A stretch of 64,000 bases of DNA from Aromatoleum anaerobium (GTDB lineage: Bacteria > Pseudomonadota > Gammaproteobacteria > Burkholderiales > Rhodocyclaceae). Shown here piece by piece: positions 9,879 to 18,300 of this stretch (positions within the stretch are counted from its first letter, which is position 1; every line of letters starts with the position of its first letter). Where the stretch lies: assembly GCF_012910705.2 (NCBI RefSeq), contig NZ_WTVG02000038.1, positions 434,001 to 498,000 of the forward strand. The letters are read 5' to 3'. Position numbers and translations under genes: made by a program. The notes under the pieces are model-generated. The model did no database searches. It was given only the letters and a program-made list of their open reading frames with translations, and was not told the DNA's origin.

Positions 9879-9934
9879 GGAGGCGAGGCGGATCAGGGCG
9901 TCATGTTACCCGCTCCGCGCGCTGCGGCGTCGCG

Positions 9935-9959
9935 CCGGCGGTGCGCGCGGCACCGCCGG
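9935..9959 (-). terminator. Strong hairpin just after the SQR-like gene
   Basis: A 10-bp perfect stem (CCGGCGGTGC / GCACCGCCGG) with a GCGCG loop starts 6 nt beyond the stop codon of the flavoprotein gene on the minus strand. There is no T-run, so it may act as a rho-assisted or attenuating structure. Confidence 0.4.
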
Positions 9960-9964
9960 GAGCT

Positions 9965-11245
9965 TCAGGGGTGTTCGCGCAGCTTCCCGATGCCGACCGC
10001 CTTCAGCACGACTTTTTCATAGATCGGCTCGGTCGTGCCCTTGCGCATCTTGTGCAGGAAATATTTCTCGAAGCCGACTTTCGCCAGGTGCACCCACTTG
10101 CCGTGCGCGACCCAGTTCACGTTGCGCGGCGGGATCTGAGGCAGTGCGACGAAAGCAGCGCCCGTGTCGCCGAAATCGGCGAGGCAGATCGCGTTCCACG
10201 TCGCCGTCTCGACCGGTTCGCGGCCGTCGATCAGCGCCCGGATGTTCTGCGCCGTCGCGGTCACCATCGACTCGATCATGTAGCCGGTCTTCGGCGTGCC
10301 GGTCGGGACCGGCGTCACCTCGACGGGCGGGATGGCGACGCAGACGCCGATCGCGAACACGTTCGGATACTTCGGGTTGCGCTGATGCCTGTCGATCAGC
10401 ACGAAGCCGCGCGGATTGACGAGCCCTTCGATGCCGAACACCGCCTCCACGCCCCGGAACGCGGGCAGCATCATCGAGTAGCGGAACGGCAGTTCGTGGC
10501 GGCGTTTCTCCTTGCCGTCCTCGTCATGCTCGATGACGTGCATCCTGCCGTCCTCGACGCGCTCGACCTTCGCGTTGCAGATCCACTTGATATGGCGGTC
10601 GCGGAAGATCGATTCCATCAGCCCTTTCGAATCGCCGACGCCGCCGAGACCGAGATGGCCGATGTACGGTTCAGAGGTGACGAACGTCATCGGCACGCGA
10701 TCACGTATCTTGCGGCGGCGCAGGTCCGCGTCGAGGATCATCGAGAACTCGTAGGCCGGCCCGAAGCATGACGCGCCCTGCACCGCGCCGACGACGATCG
10801 GCCCGGGATCCTGCACGAACGCCTGCCACGCGTGCTCCGCGCGCACCGCATGATCGACATGGCATACCGACTGCGTGAAACCGCCGTGCGGACCGAGCCC
10901 GGGGATCTCGTCGAACGCGAGTTTCGGCCCGGTGGCGATGACGAGAAAGTCGTAGTCGAGGCGCCGCCCGTCATCGAGCTCGACGGCGTTCGCCGCCGGC
11001 TCGACGCGGCGAACGCCGACCGGGATGAAGTCGATATGCTTCTTCGCGAGCACCGCCGCGGGGTCGACCTCGATATCCTCGCGCTTGCGCCAGTTGACGG
11101 CGATCCACGGGTTCGACGGCACGAAGTGGAAGCGCGGATCCTTCGCGACGACGGTGATCCGGTCCTGCGTGCGCGCGGCTTCGCGCATTTCGTAAGCCAT
11201 CGGCAAGCCACCGAGTCCGGCGCCGATAATGACGATGTGAGCCAT
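9965..11245 (-). CDS. Sulfide:quinone oxidoreductase-family FAD flavoprotein
   Basis: Likely a membrane-associated flavoprotein oxidising sulfide (or a related sulfur species) with quinone as acceptor. The N terminus is a Rossmann FAD site (HIVIIGAGLGGLPMAYEM) and LDYDFLVIATGPKLAFD is the second FAD motif. Candidate redox cysteines lie in SVCHVDHA, GASCFGPAYEF and FAIGVCVAIPP, the arrangement seen in several SQR types. The start at 11245 is preferred because GGGAGGAG lies just upstream and the FAD motif begins at residue 2; the frame is open further upstream but without similarity. Length is 426 aa. It follows cbpA on the same strand after a 275-bp gap containing its own promoter-like sequence. 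An NADH dehydrogenase-like role is less likely given the cysteines. Confidence 0.8.
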   Translation of the reverse strand: MAHIVIIGAGLGGLPMAYEMREAARTQDRITVVAKDPRFHFVPSNPWIAVNWRKREDIEVDPAAVLAKKHIDFIPVGVRRVEPAANAVELDDGRRLDYDFLVIATGPKLAFDEIPGLGPHGGFTQSVCHVDHAVRAEHAWQAFVQDPGPIVVGAVQGASCFGPAYEFSMILDADLRRRKIRDRVPMTFVTSEPYIGHLGLGGVGDSKGLMESIFRDRHIKWICNAKVERVEDGRMHVIEHDEDGKEKRRHELPFRYSMMLPAFRGVEAVFGIEGLVNPRGFVLIDRHQRNPKYPNVFAIGVCVAIPPVEVTPVPTGTPKTGYMIESMVTATAQNIRALIDGREPVETATWNAICLADFGDTGAAFVALPQIPPRNVNWVAHGKWVHLAKVGFEKYFLHKMRKGTTEPIYEKVVLKAVGIGKLREHP

Positions 11246-11374
11246 GTCTCCTCCCTGAGTACGCGGATCGGCCGACGAGCGGCGCCCGAACCCGCCGATC
11301 CGGTGGGGGCGCACGAGTGGCCATGCGCGCTGCGACACGACGCGGAGGCGGCATCCGGCGGCAACCCATGAAGT

Positions 11375-11403
11375 ATATTAGGAACATCTAATTAATTAAG
11401 CAA
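11375..11403 (-). promoter_or_regulatory. Promoter and possible operator upstream of the SQR-like gene
   Basis: On the minus strand TTGCTT (11403-11398) and TAATAT (11380-11375) are separated by 17 bp in a conspicuously A+T-rich patch. A 16-bp inverted repeat ATTAG-N6-CTAAT (11377-11392) overlaps the spacer and -10 element, where a repressor would act. The promoter call rests on spacing and composition only. Confidence 0.45.
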
Positions 11404-11520
11404 TGCGCGACTGCGCTCCGTGCGAGCGCCTCCGCAGCGCGCGAGTTGGTTCGGTGTCGAGCGTCAGCGCCGCCCCGTCGAGCAGCAGGCCGGTGAGGGG
11501 ACGCCCTGTCGGCTCGTCGC

Positions 11521-12471
11521 TCAGCCTCCCAGACCCTGGCGCGGGTTGAACGCGAGCTCGCGCGCCATCCGCTCGTAGAACTGCCGCGCCGCTTCGGTGT
11601 CGGCTGGCGGCAGCACGATGTCGAGGACGAGGTACAGGTCACCCGGCTCGGTCCCCGGAATGCCGCGCCCCTTCAGCCGCAGCTTGCGACCGTTCTGCGA
11701 GCCCGGCGGAATCCGCACCGAAACCGTGCCGGCTGGCGTCGGCACGTCCACCGACGCGCCGAGCGCCGCCTCCCACGGCGCGACCGGCACCGTCTCGAAG
11801 ACGTCCCGACCGTCGACGCGGTAACGCGGGTGCGGGCGAAAATGGACTTCGAGAAACAGGTCGCCCGCCGGGCCGCCCCCGGCGCCCGGGCGTCCCTGTC
11901 CGGCGAGCCGGATCTGCTGGCCGTCGCGCACACCCTTCGGGATGCGCACCTGCAGCGTGCGCTCTCGCGTCGTCACATGGCCCTGCGGGTCGAGCTCGGG
12001 CGCCCGCAGTCGGATCTCGCGCGTCGCGCCGTGGAACGCGTCGTCGAGGTCGATGACGACCTTCGCATGGTGGTCCTCGCCGCGTGCGTGGAAGCCGCGC
12101 GAGTGGAACTGCGCGCCGCGACCGCCCTGCCCCATCTGGCCGAACAGGCTCGAGAAGAAATCGCTGAAGTCGCCCGCGTCGCCTCCCCTCCCGCCGCGCG
12201 TGAACTCGAAGCCGGCATCCCAGTCCGGCGGCGGCCGGAAATCCTGGCCGGCGCGGAAGCCGCGGCCGAGCTGGTCGTACGCCGCGCGCTTTTCCGGATC
12301 GGACAGCACCGCGTTCGCCTCGTTGACCTCCTTCATGCGCAGCTCTGCGTCCGCCGCCTTGCTGACGTCGGGATGGTACTTGCGCGCGAGCTTGCGGTAC
12401 GCGCGCTTGATCTCGTCGGCCGACGCATCGCGCCCGACGCCGAGCACCTGGTAGTAGTCCCTGAATTCCAT
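11521..12471 (-). CDS. cbpA: CbpA-type DnaJ-like co-chaperone
   Basis: A J-domain co-chaperone expected to stimulate DnaK ATPase and, by analogy with E. coli CbpA, to bind curved DNA. The J domain spans residues 1-70 with the HPD motif in YHPDV. A G/F-rich linker follows ([19 protein letters not shown]). The two C-terminal beta domains ([15 protein letters not shown] onward and [12 protein letters not shown]) follow directly with no DnaJ zinc finger, which separates CbpA from DnaJ. It is 316 aa and is divergent from three small heat-shock genes, forming a proteostasis cluster. No intact cbpM gene follows it, although CbpA is often paired with CbpM. Confidence 0.9.
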   Translation of the reverse strand: MEFRDYYQVLGVGRDASADEIKRAYRKLARKYHPDVSKAADAELRMKEVNEANAVLSDPEKRAAYDQLGRGFRAGQDFRPPPDWDAGFEFTRGGRGGDAGDFSDFFSSLFGQMGQGGRGAQFHSRGFHARGEDHHAKVVIDLDDAFHGATREIRLRAPELDPQGHVTTRERTLQVRIPKGVRDGQQIRLAGQGRPGAGGGPAGDLFLEVHFRPHPRYRVDGRDVFETVPVAPWEAALGASVDVPTPAGTVSVRIPPGSQNGRKLRLKGRGIPGTEPGDLYLVLDIVLPPADTEAARQFYERMARELAFNPRQGLGG

Positions 12472-12560
12472 GCGTTCCGATCTCCCAGATCATTTTCTGC
12501 GTGGCAATCGCCCCGCATATTGACTACAAGATAGGGGTGCCGGCACGGCTTGAAAAGGCT

Positions 12561-12588
12561 CTTGAACTCCGTCGCTCCGAACTCATAT
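12561..12588 (+). promoter_or_regulatory. Sigma-32-like heat-shock promoter for the sHSP operon
   Basis: CTTGAAC (12561-12567; consensus CTTGAAA) is followed after 13 bp by ACTCATAT (12581-12588), matching CCCCATNT at 6 of 7 defined positions. It lies about 90 bp before the first Hsp20 start codon. The spacing and the heat-shock genes downstream support the call. Confidence 0.65.
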
Positions 12589-12678
12589 GGGGAGTGCAGG
12601 GCGACGGAGACGCCGCCCGGTTGCGGCGGATCGCAAAGTCCGCGACAAGTTGAACCTGGATGGATCAAGGAGGTTGCC

Positions 12679-13131
12679 ATGTATGAGTCGCTTCTGAACT
12701 TCCCCGGCGGACTGTTCGCCGATTTCGACCGCCTGCAGCGCGAATTGCAGCAGGCGTTCGGCGCGGTTGGCCAGCCGAGCAGCATCCGCGCCGTCGCGAG
12801 CGGCACCTTTCCCTCGATCAACGTCGGCAGCACGCCCGGCTCGGTCGAGATTTACGCGTTCGCTCCCGGCATCGACCCGTCGAAGCTCGACGTGCAGATC
12901 GACCGCGGCGTGCTGACGCTATCGGGCGAGCGCCCGAGCGCGCTGCCTTCGGGCGACGAGCGCCAGGCGGTGTATGCGTCCGAGCGCTTCTCCGGGCGCT
13001 TCCGGCGCACTGTGAGCCTGCCCGAGGACATCGACCCGGACCGCGTCACCGCGAACTATCGCGACGGCGTGCTGCACATCTCGGTTTCGCGGCGCGAATC
13101 GGCGCAGCCGAAGCGCGTCGAGATCAAGTAA
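12679..13131 (+). CDS. Small heat-shock protein (Hsp20/alpha-crystallin), first of three
   Basis: An ATP-independent holdase that should keep unfolding proteins soluble in the cytoplasm. It is 150 aa, with an N-terminal arm (YESLLNFPGGLFADFDRLQR) and an alpha-crystallin domain (about 45-145) containing SVEIYAFAPGIDPSKLDVQI, the RTVSLPEDIDPDRVTANYRDG block and a C-terminal VEIK strand. The start at 12679 is set by AAGGAGG about 6 nt upstream. It is followed 27 bp later by a second Hsp20 gene and preceded by a sigma-32-like promoter. Confidence 0.93.
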   Translation: MYESLLNFPGGLFADFDRLQRELQQAFGAVGQPSSIRAVASGTFPSINVGSTPGSVEIYAFAPGIDPSKLDVQIDRGVLTLSGERPSALPSGDERQAVYASERFSGRFRRTVSLPEDIDPDRVTANYRDGVLHISVSRRESAQPKRVEIK

Positions 13132-13158
13132 GCGATCGAACGGACGGAGGACATTGAG

Positions 13159-13536
13159 ATGAACGACAAGCAGGAAGTCACGAAAGCGGAACGCCAGAGC
13201 GACACGCCCGCGCTGCTGCCACGCGTCGACGTCTTCGAGGACGGCACCGGCATCACGCTGCTCGCCGACCTGCCCGGTGTCGCGAAGGACAAGCTGACGC
13301 TGCGCGTCGAAGGCGACACGCTGCAGCTCGAAGGCGAGATTTCGCCGGAGACGCCCGCGAACATGGAAGCGGTCTATGCCGAGCTGCACCTGCCGCGCTA
13401 CCGCCGCGCCTTCACACTGAGTTCGGAGCTCGACACGGACAAGGTCAACGCGCAGTTCAAGGATGGTGTGCTGACGCTGCGCATCCCGAAGCACGCGCAC
13501 GCGCAGCCCCGCAAGATCGAGGTCAAGATCGTATGA
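13159..13536 (+). CDS. Small heat-shock protein (Hsp20), second of three
   Basis: A 125-aa alpha-crystallin-domain chaperone with almost no N-terminal arm. It shows PRVDVFEDGTGITLLADLPG, the RAFTLSSELDTDKVNAQFKDG core and a C-terminal LRIPKHA segment that resembles the I-x-I anchoring motif used in oligomer assembly. An AGGACATTGAG ribosome site precedes the ATG. As a paralogue of both neighbours it may form mixed oligomers with them; that is inference. Confidence 0.93.
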   Translation: MNDKQEVTKAERQSDTPALLPRVDVFEDGTGITLLADLPGVAKDKLTLRVEGDTLQLEGEISPETPANMEAVYAELHLPRYRRAFTLSSELDTDKVNAQFKDGVLTLRIPKHAHAQPRKIEVKIV

Positions 13537-13570
13537 GCGCGGGCCGCGACGATCGACAGGAGGTGTCACG

Positions 13571-14077
13571 ATGAACAGGATGGCCGAGTTCAAGCACGGT
13601 CTCGAGGAGGCATGGCAGTCGGTCGCCGACGGATGGCGGCAGCTGCGCGATCGCGCTGCCGGCGCGCTGACGCATTTCGGCCCGGGAAAGGCCGCGTCCG
13701 CCGCCGACGCGCGCGCGCCAGAATCTGCCCAGTTCCCGGCGGCGACCTGGGCGCTGCTCGCCGGCGACGTTTTCGAGGACGACGACAAGCTCGTCGTGCG
13801 CGTCGAGGCGCCCGGCCTCGAGAAGGACGACTTCGACCTCGAGGTGCGCAGCGACGTGCTCATCGTTCGCGGCGAAAAGCGCTACGAGCACGAGGCGACC
13901 GAAGGCCGCTACCGCGTACGCCAGTGCGCATACGGCAGCTTCCACCGCGCGATCCCGCTGCCGTCGCCGGTCGAGGCCGGCGGCGCGAAGGCAACTTACC
14001 GCAACGGGGTGCTCAGGATCGAGCTGCCGAAGGCCGCCCGCGCGAAAACGCGGCGCATCGAGATCCGCAGCGGCTGA
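13571..14077 (+). CDS. Small heat-shock protein (Hsp20), third of three
   Basis: A 168-aa Hsp20 with a longer, helical N-terminal region (residues 1-55, EEAWQSVADGWRQLRDRAAG) before the alpha-crystallin domain (about 60-160: GDVFEDDDKLVVRVEAPGLE, HRAIPLPSPVEAGGAKATYRNG, LRIELPK). AGGAGGTGTCACG precedes the ATG. It ends the sHSP operon 34 bp after the second gene; the next gene (NERD/helicase) starts 61 bp later and could be read through. Confidence 0.92.
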   Translation: MNRMAEFKHGLEEAWQSVADGWRQLRDRAAGALTHFGPGKAASAADARAPESAQFPAATWALLAGDVFEDDDKLVVRVEAPGLEKDDFDLEVRSDVLIVRGEKRYEHEATEGRYRVRQCAYGSFHRAIPLPSPVEAGGAKATYRNGVLRIELPKAARAKTRRIEIRSG

Positions 14078-14138
14078 CGCGCACGGGCGGCGGGCCGGAG
14101 TACCATGCCCGCTGCCCGACACGCGACGGATCGAGCGG

Positions 14139-15776
14139 ATGGCACGCATTTACCCGGAGGGATGGCGACAGATGCCCGCGAGGGGCAGGCTCGCGCGTGA
14201 GCTCGACACGCTCGCGACGCTCGCCGCCGGCCTGCCGGACGACCACGCGGTCTATCACGGCGTGCATTGGACGCGTGTCGAGCGCGAGCATGCGCTGTTC
14301 GGCGCGATCGACTTCGTCGTCCTCGGGCCGACCGGGCGGCTGCTGCTGATCGAGCAAAAATCCGGCTTTCTCGACGAAACGCCGCAAGGACTCGTCAAGA
14401 CCTACGCGAAGGAAAAGAGCCACGTCGGCGTGGCGATGGCGCGCAGCGCCGGGCAGCTGCGCGAACGCCTCGCCGCTTTCCTCAAGGGTCACCAGGCGGA
14501 CGTTGAGACGCTGCTGTACTGCCCCGACTACACCGTTCGCCAGCCCGGCAGCGCCGGCGTCGATCCGGCACGGATCGTTGACGCCGGCCGACGCGAACAT
14601 CTCGCCGCGATCGTGCAGAGCCTGTTGCGCGAAGGGCCGCGCGACCGCGTCGTGCTCGACAACGTCCACCGCTTCCTCGCGGACCAGCTCGAACTCGTGC
14701 CGGACGTCAACGCGTTCATCGGCCAGGCCGAGGCGCTGTACACGCGGCTCGCCGGCGGCCTCGCCGAATGGGCGCGGCGCATCGACATGGAACCGTTCCG
14801 GCTGCGCGTGACCGGCACCGCCGGCAGCGGCAAGACGCAACTCGCGATGGCAGTGTTCCGCGACGCGCTCGCAGCCGGACGCCGGCCGCTGTACGTCTGC
14901 TACAACCGCCCGCTGGCCGACCACATCGCGCTGATCGCGCCATCCGGCGGCGGCGTCGCGACCTACCACCAGCTGTGCGACCGTGTGCTGCGCGCGCACG
15001 GGGCAGTGCCGGACTTCTCGCAGCCGGACGTGTTCGCGCGCCTCGAACAGGCGTTCCGCGAACTCGACCCCGGCGAGGACTGGCATTTCGACGAGCTGAT
15101 CGTCGACGAAGGCCAGGACTTCCGCGACGAGTGGCGCGACGCGCTGCTGCGCCTGCTGCGCCCCGGGGGGCGCGCGTGGTGGCTCGAAGATCCGTTGCAG
15201 AACCTCTACGGCCGGCCCGAGGTCGCGCTGCCGGGCTGGGTGCGCATCACGAGCGAGCGCAATTACCGCAGCCCGTCGGACATCATCGACACGCTGAACC
15301 GCGCGCTGCCGCTGCCGCACGCGCTCGAAGCCGCCAGCCCGCTCGGCGGCTCGGGGGTCGAGCTCCTGACGTGGAAAGACGAGACCGCGCTCGTCGAGCA
15401 GACCAAGCGCGCGATGACCCGCGCGATCGGCCTCGGCTTTCGCCGCGGCATGATCGCGACGCTCACGTTCCGCGGTCGCGAGCACTCGCTGTTCACGCCG
15501 TACGAGCGGCTCGGCGCGCACCGGCTGAAAGCTTTCACCGGCAGCTACGACCTGCTCGGCAACCCGGTCTACTCGGAAGGCGACTTCCTGATCGACTCGG
15601 TGTACCGCTTCAAGGGCCAGGCCGCGCCGTGCGTGATCTTCACCGAGATCGACTTCGACGCGCTCGACGAGCTGACGGTGCGCAAGCTCTTCGTCGGCGC
15701 GACGCGCGCGAGCATGAAGCTGATCCTGGTCACGTCGGAGAGGGCAGCGCGGCTGCTCGCGCAGCGGACGGAGTGA
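14139..15776 (+). CDS. NERD nuclease-related domain / UvrD-like helicase protein
   Basis: A 545-aa predicted DNA-processing enzyme. The N terminus (about 25-140) looks like a nuclease-related NERD domain: FGAIDFVVLGPTGRLLLIEQ followed by KSGF gives the D...E-x-K pattern of PD-(D/E)xK nucleases. It is followed by a superfamily I helicase core: Walker A GTAGSGKTQ near residue 226, Walker B LIVDEGQDF near 321, a motif-III-like WLEDPLQNLYG, and the C-terminal block VYRFKGQAAPCVIF. It probably repairs or degrades DNA, alone or in defence. It sits between the heat-shock genes and the restriction-modification island, so it could belong to either context. Confidence 0.8.
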   Translation: MARIYPEGWRQMPARGRLARELDTLATLAAGLPDDHAVYHGVHWTRVEREHALFGAIDFVVLGPTGRLLLIEQKSGFLDETPQGLVKTYAKEKSHVGVAMARSAGQLRERLAAFLKGHQADVETLLYCPDYTVRQPGSAGVDPARIVDAGRREHLAAIVQSLLREGPRDRVVLDNVHRFLADQLELVPDVNAFIGQAEALYTRLAGGLAEWARRIDMEPFRLRVTGTAGSGKTQLAMAVFRDALAAGRRPLYVCYNRPLADHIALIAPSGGGVATYHQLCDRVLRAHGAVPDFSQPDVFARLEQAFRELDPGEDWHFDELIVDEGQDFRDEWRDALLRLLRPGGRAWWLEDPLQNLYGRPEVALPGWVRITSERNYRSPSDIIDTLNRALPLPHALEAASPLGGSGVELLTWKDETALVEQTKRAMTRAIGLGFRRGMIATLTFRGREHSLFTPYERLGAHRLKAFTGSYDLLGNPVYSEGDFLIDSVYRFKGQAAPCVIFTEIDFDALDELTVRKLFVGATRASMKLILVTSERAARLLAQRTE

Positions 15777-15885
15777 CCCTGGCCCGGCCGCCATCAACCC
15801 GTCCGACGGGCGCTCCACGCGCGCGATCTCGCAGTATCCTTGCGGGCGCGCCGAAGGGCTCGCGACCACAAATCGATAGAACGTC

Positions 15886-18300
15886 ATGGCCATCAAGAAA
15901 TCCGAGCTTTACTCTTCCCTGTGGGCGTCCTGCGACGAGCTGCGCGGCGGCATGGATGCCAGCCAGTACAAAGACTATGTGCTGGTGATGCTGTTCATCA
16001 AGTACGTCAGCGACAAGTACGCCGACGTGCCCTTCGCGCCGATCCAGATCCCGCCCCGCGCGTCATTCCGCGACATGGTCGCGCTCAAAGGGCAGGCCGA
16101 CATCGGCGACCAGATCAACAAGAAGATCATTGCCCCGCTCGCGAACGCCAACAAGCTCGCCGACATGCCGGACTTCAACGATGCCGCCAAGCTCGGCAGC
16201 GGCAAGGAGATGGTCGATCGGCTCACCAACCTGATCGCCATCTTCGAGAACAAGGCGCTGGATTTCTCGAAGAACCGCGCCGACGGCGACGACATCCTCG
16301 GCGACGCCTACGAATACCTGATGCGCCACTTCGCCACCGAAAGCGGCAAGAGCAAGGGCCAGTTCTACACCCCGGCCGAAGTCAGCCGCATCATGGCCAA
16401 GATCATCGGCATCGGCGGCGCCGGCACGACCAACGACACCACCGTGTACGACCCGACCTGCGGCTCGGGCTCGCTGCTGCTGAAAGTCGGCGACGCCGCC
16501 AAGGCCGACGTCACGCTCTACGGCCAGGAGAAGGATGCGGCGACCAGCGGCCTGGCGCGCATGAACATGATCCTGCACGACAACCCCGGCGCGCTGATCA
16601 TGCAGGGCAACACCCTGGCCGATCCCAAGTTCAAGGACGGCGAAGCGCTGAAGACCTTCGACTACGTCGTCGCCAATCCGCCGTTTTCGGACAAGCGCTG
16701 GAGCAACGGACTCGACCCGCTGCACGACCCCTACGAGCGCTTCCAGACCTTCGGCGCGCCGCCGGCCAAGCAGGGCGACTACGCCTACCTGCTGCACATC
16801 GTGCGTTCGCTCAGGAGCACCGGTAAGGGCGCCTGCATCCTGCCGCACGGCGTACTGTTCCGCGGCAACGCCGAGGCCGACATCCGCCGCAACCTGGTCA
16901 GGCGCGGCTACATCAAGGGCATCATCGGCCTGCCGGCCAACCTGTTCTATGGCACCGGCATTCCCGCCTGCATCGTCATAATCGACAAGGAGGATGCCCA
17001 GGCGCGGAAGGGCATCTTCATGGTCGATGCGAGCGGCGGTTACATGAAGGACGGCCCCAAGAACCGGCTGCGCGAGCAGGACCTCCACAAGATCGTCGAC
17101 GTCTTCACCCGCCAGGACGGAGCTGACCCCAAGTACGCGCGCATGGTCGGCCTGGCCGAGATTGAGAAGAACGACTACAACCTCAACCTGCCGCGCTACA
17201 TCGACGGCAGCGAAGCCGAGGATAGGCAGGACATCGAAGGCCACCTCAAGGGCGGCATCCCGGCGGCGGACGTCGAAGCGCTGTCGCGCTACTGGGCGGT
17301 CTGCCCGCAGCTCAAGGCGCGCTTGTTCAAGGCTCGACGCCCGGGCTACCTCGACCTGGCGGTGGAAAAGTCCGCGATCAAGGCCAGCATCCACGGCCAT
17401 GCCGAGTTCGCGGCCTTCATCGCCGGCATCGATGCGCATTTCGCCGTCTGGCGCGCGCAAAGCGCCGCCGCGCTCAAGACCCTGGCGCCGGGCTTTCACC
17501 CGAAGGACCTGATCGAAGAGATGTCGGAGAGCCTGCTCTACGCGTTCGCCGACCGACCGCTGCTCGACCCCTACGACATCTACCAGCACCTGATGGACTA
17601 CTGGGCCGAGACCATGCAGGACGACTGCTACCTGATCGCCGCTGACGGCTGGCAGGCGCAGACCTACCGCGTGATCGAGACCGACAAGAAAGGCAGGCAG
17701 AAGGACAAGGGCTGGGCCTGCGACCTCGTGCCCAAGCAAACCCTCGTCGCCCGCTACTTCGCCGCCGAGCAGACCGCCGTCGAGCAACTGGGCGCCGACC
17801 TCGAAGCGGCTGCCGCCGAGCTCGCCGAGCTGGAAGAGGAACATACCAGCGAAGATGGCGCGTTCGCCGGCTTCGACAAGATCAACGTCGCCGGCGTGAA
17901 AGAGCGCATCAAGGAAATTGGGAAACTGGGCGGCAAGGATGCCGACGCGGCCGACGAGCTGGCCGTGCTCGAGCAATGGCTGCAACTCGCGGCGAACGAG
18001 GCCGCGCTCAAGAAGCGCCTCAAGATAGCCGAGGCCGAGCTCGATGCGCTGGCCTACGCCCATTACCCGAAGCTCGGCGAGGCCGAGATCAAGACCCTCG
18101 TGGTCGATGACAAATGGCTCGCCGCGCTGGATGCCGCGATCCACGGCGAGATGGACCGCGTCAGCCAGTCGCTGACCCGGCGCGTGAAGGAACTCGCCGA
18201 GCGCTATGAAACGCCGCTGCCGCAGATGGCCGGGCGCGTCGCGGAGCTGGAAGCCCGCGTGAACCGCCACTTGGAGAAGATGGGGTTCGCATGGAAGTGA
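15886..18300 (+). CDS. hsdM: Type I restriction-modification DNA methyltransferase HsdM
   Basis: The N6-adenine methyltransferase subunit of a type I restriction-modification enzyme, using S-adenosylmethionine. It has an HsdM N-terminal helical domain (residues 1-150, SELYSSLWASCDELRGGMDA), the GQFYTPAEVSRIMAKII block, SAM-binding motif I DPTCGSGSLLLKV near residue 188 and catalytic NPPF at 264-267. At 804 aa it is longer than classical HsdM (about 530) because of a C-terminal extension (about 500-800) rich in charged coiled coil (ELAELEEEHTSEDG and similar). Its stop overlaps the hsdS start by 10 nt. First gene of the island. Confidence 0.95.
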   Translation: MAIKKSELYSSLWASCDELRGGMDASQYKDYVLVMLFIKYVSDKYADVPFAPIQIPPRASFRDMVALKGQADIGDQINKKIIAPLANANKLADMPDFNDAAKLGSGKEMVDRLTNLIAIFENKALDFSKNRADGDDILGDAYEYLMRHFATESGKSKGQFYTPAEVSRIMAKIIGIGGAGTTNDTTVYDPTCGSGSLLLKVGDAAKADVTLYGQEKDAATSGLARMNMILHDNPGALIMQGNTLADPKFKDGEALKTFDYVVANPPFSDKRWSNGLDPLHDPYERFQTFGAPPAKQGDYAYLLHIVRSLRSTGKGACILPHGVLFRGNAEADIRRNLVRRGYIKGIIGLPANLFYGTGIPACIVIIDKEDAQARKGIFMVDASGGYMKDGPKNRLREQDLHKIVDVFTRQDGADPKYARMVGLAEIEKNDYNLNLPRYIDGSEAEDRQDIEGHLKGGIPAADVEALSRYWAVCPQLKARLFKARRPGYLDLAVEKSAIKASIHGHAEFAAFIAGIDAHFAVWRAQSAAALKTLAPGFHPKDLIEEMSESLLYAFADRPLLDPYDIYQHLMDYWAETMQDDCYLIAADGWQAQTYRVIETDKKGRQKDKGWACDLVPKQTLVARYFAAEQTAVEQLGADLEAAAAELAELEEEHTSEDGAFAGFDKINVAGVKERIKEIGKLGGKDADAADELAVLEQWLQLAANEAALKKRLKIAEAELDALAYAHYPKLGEAEIKTLVVDDKWLAALDAAIHGEMDRVSQSLTRRVKELAERYETPLPQMAGRVAELEARVNRHLEKMGFAWK

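Noticed and set aside
3707-10022. Very long open frames on the plus strand opposite recB and recC (up to about 1300 codons)
   Set aside because: They are antisense shadows caused by high G+C at third positions; the sequence is low-complexity Arg/Ala/Gln and matches no family, while the minus strand encodes clear RecB and RecC.
11388-11642. An 84-codon minus-strand frame at the 3' end of cbpA
   Set aside because: It overlaps the cbpA coding end in another frame and its product is Arg/Ser/Ala-rich without similarity.
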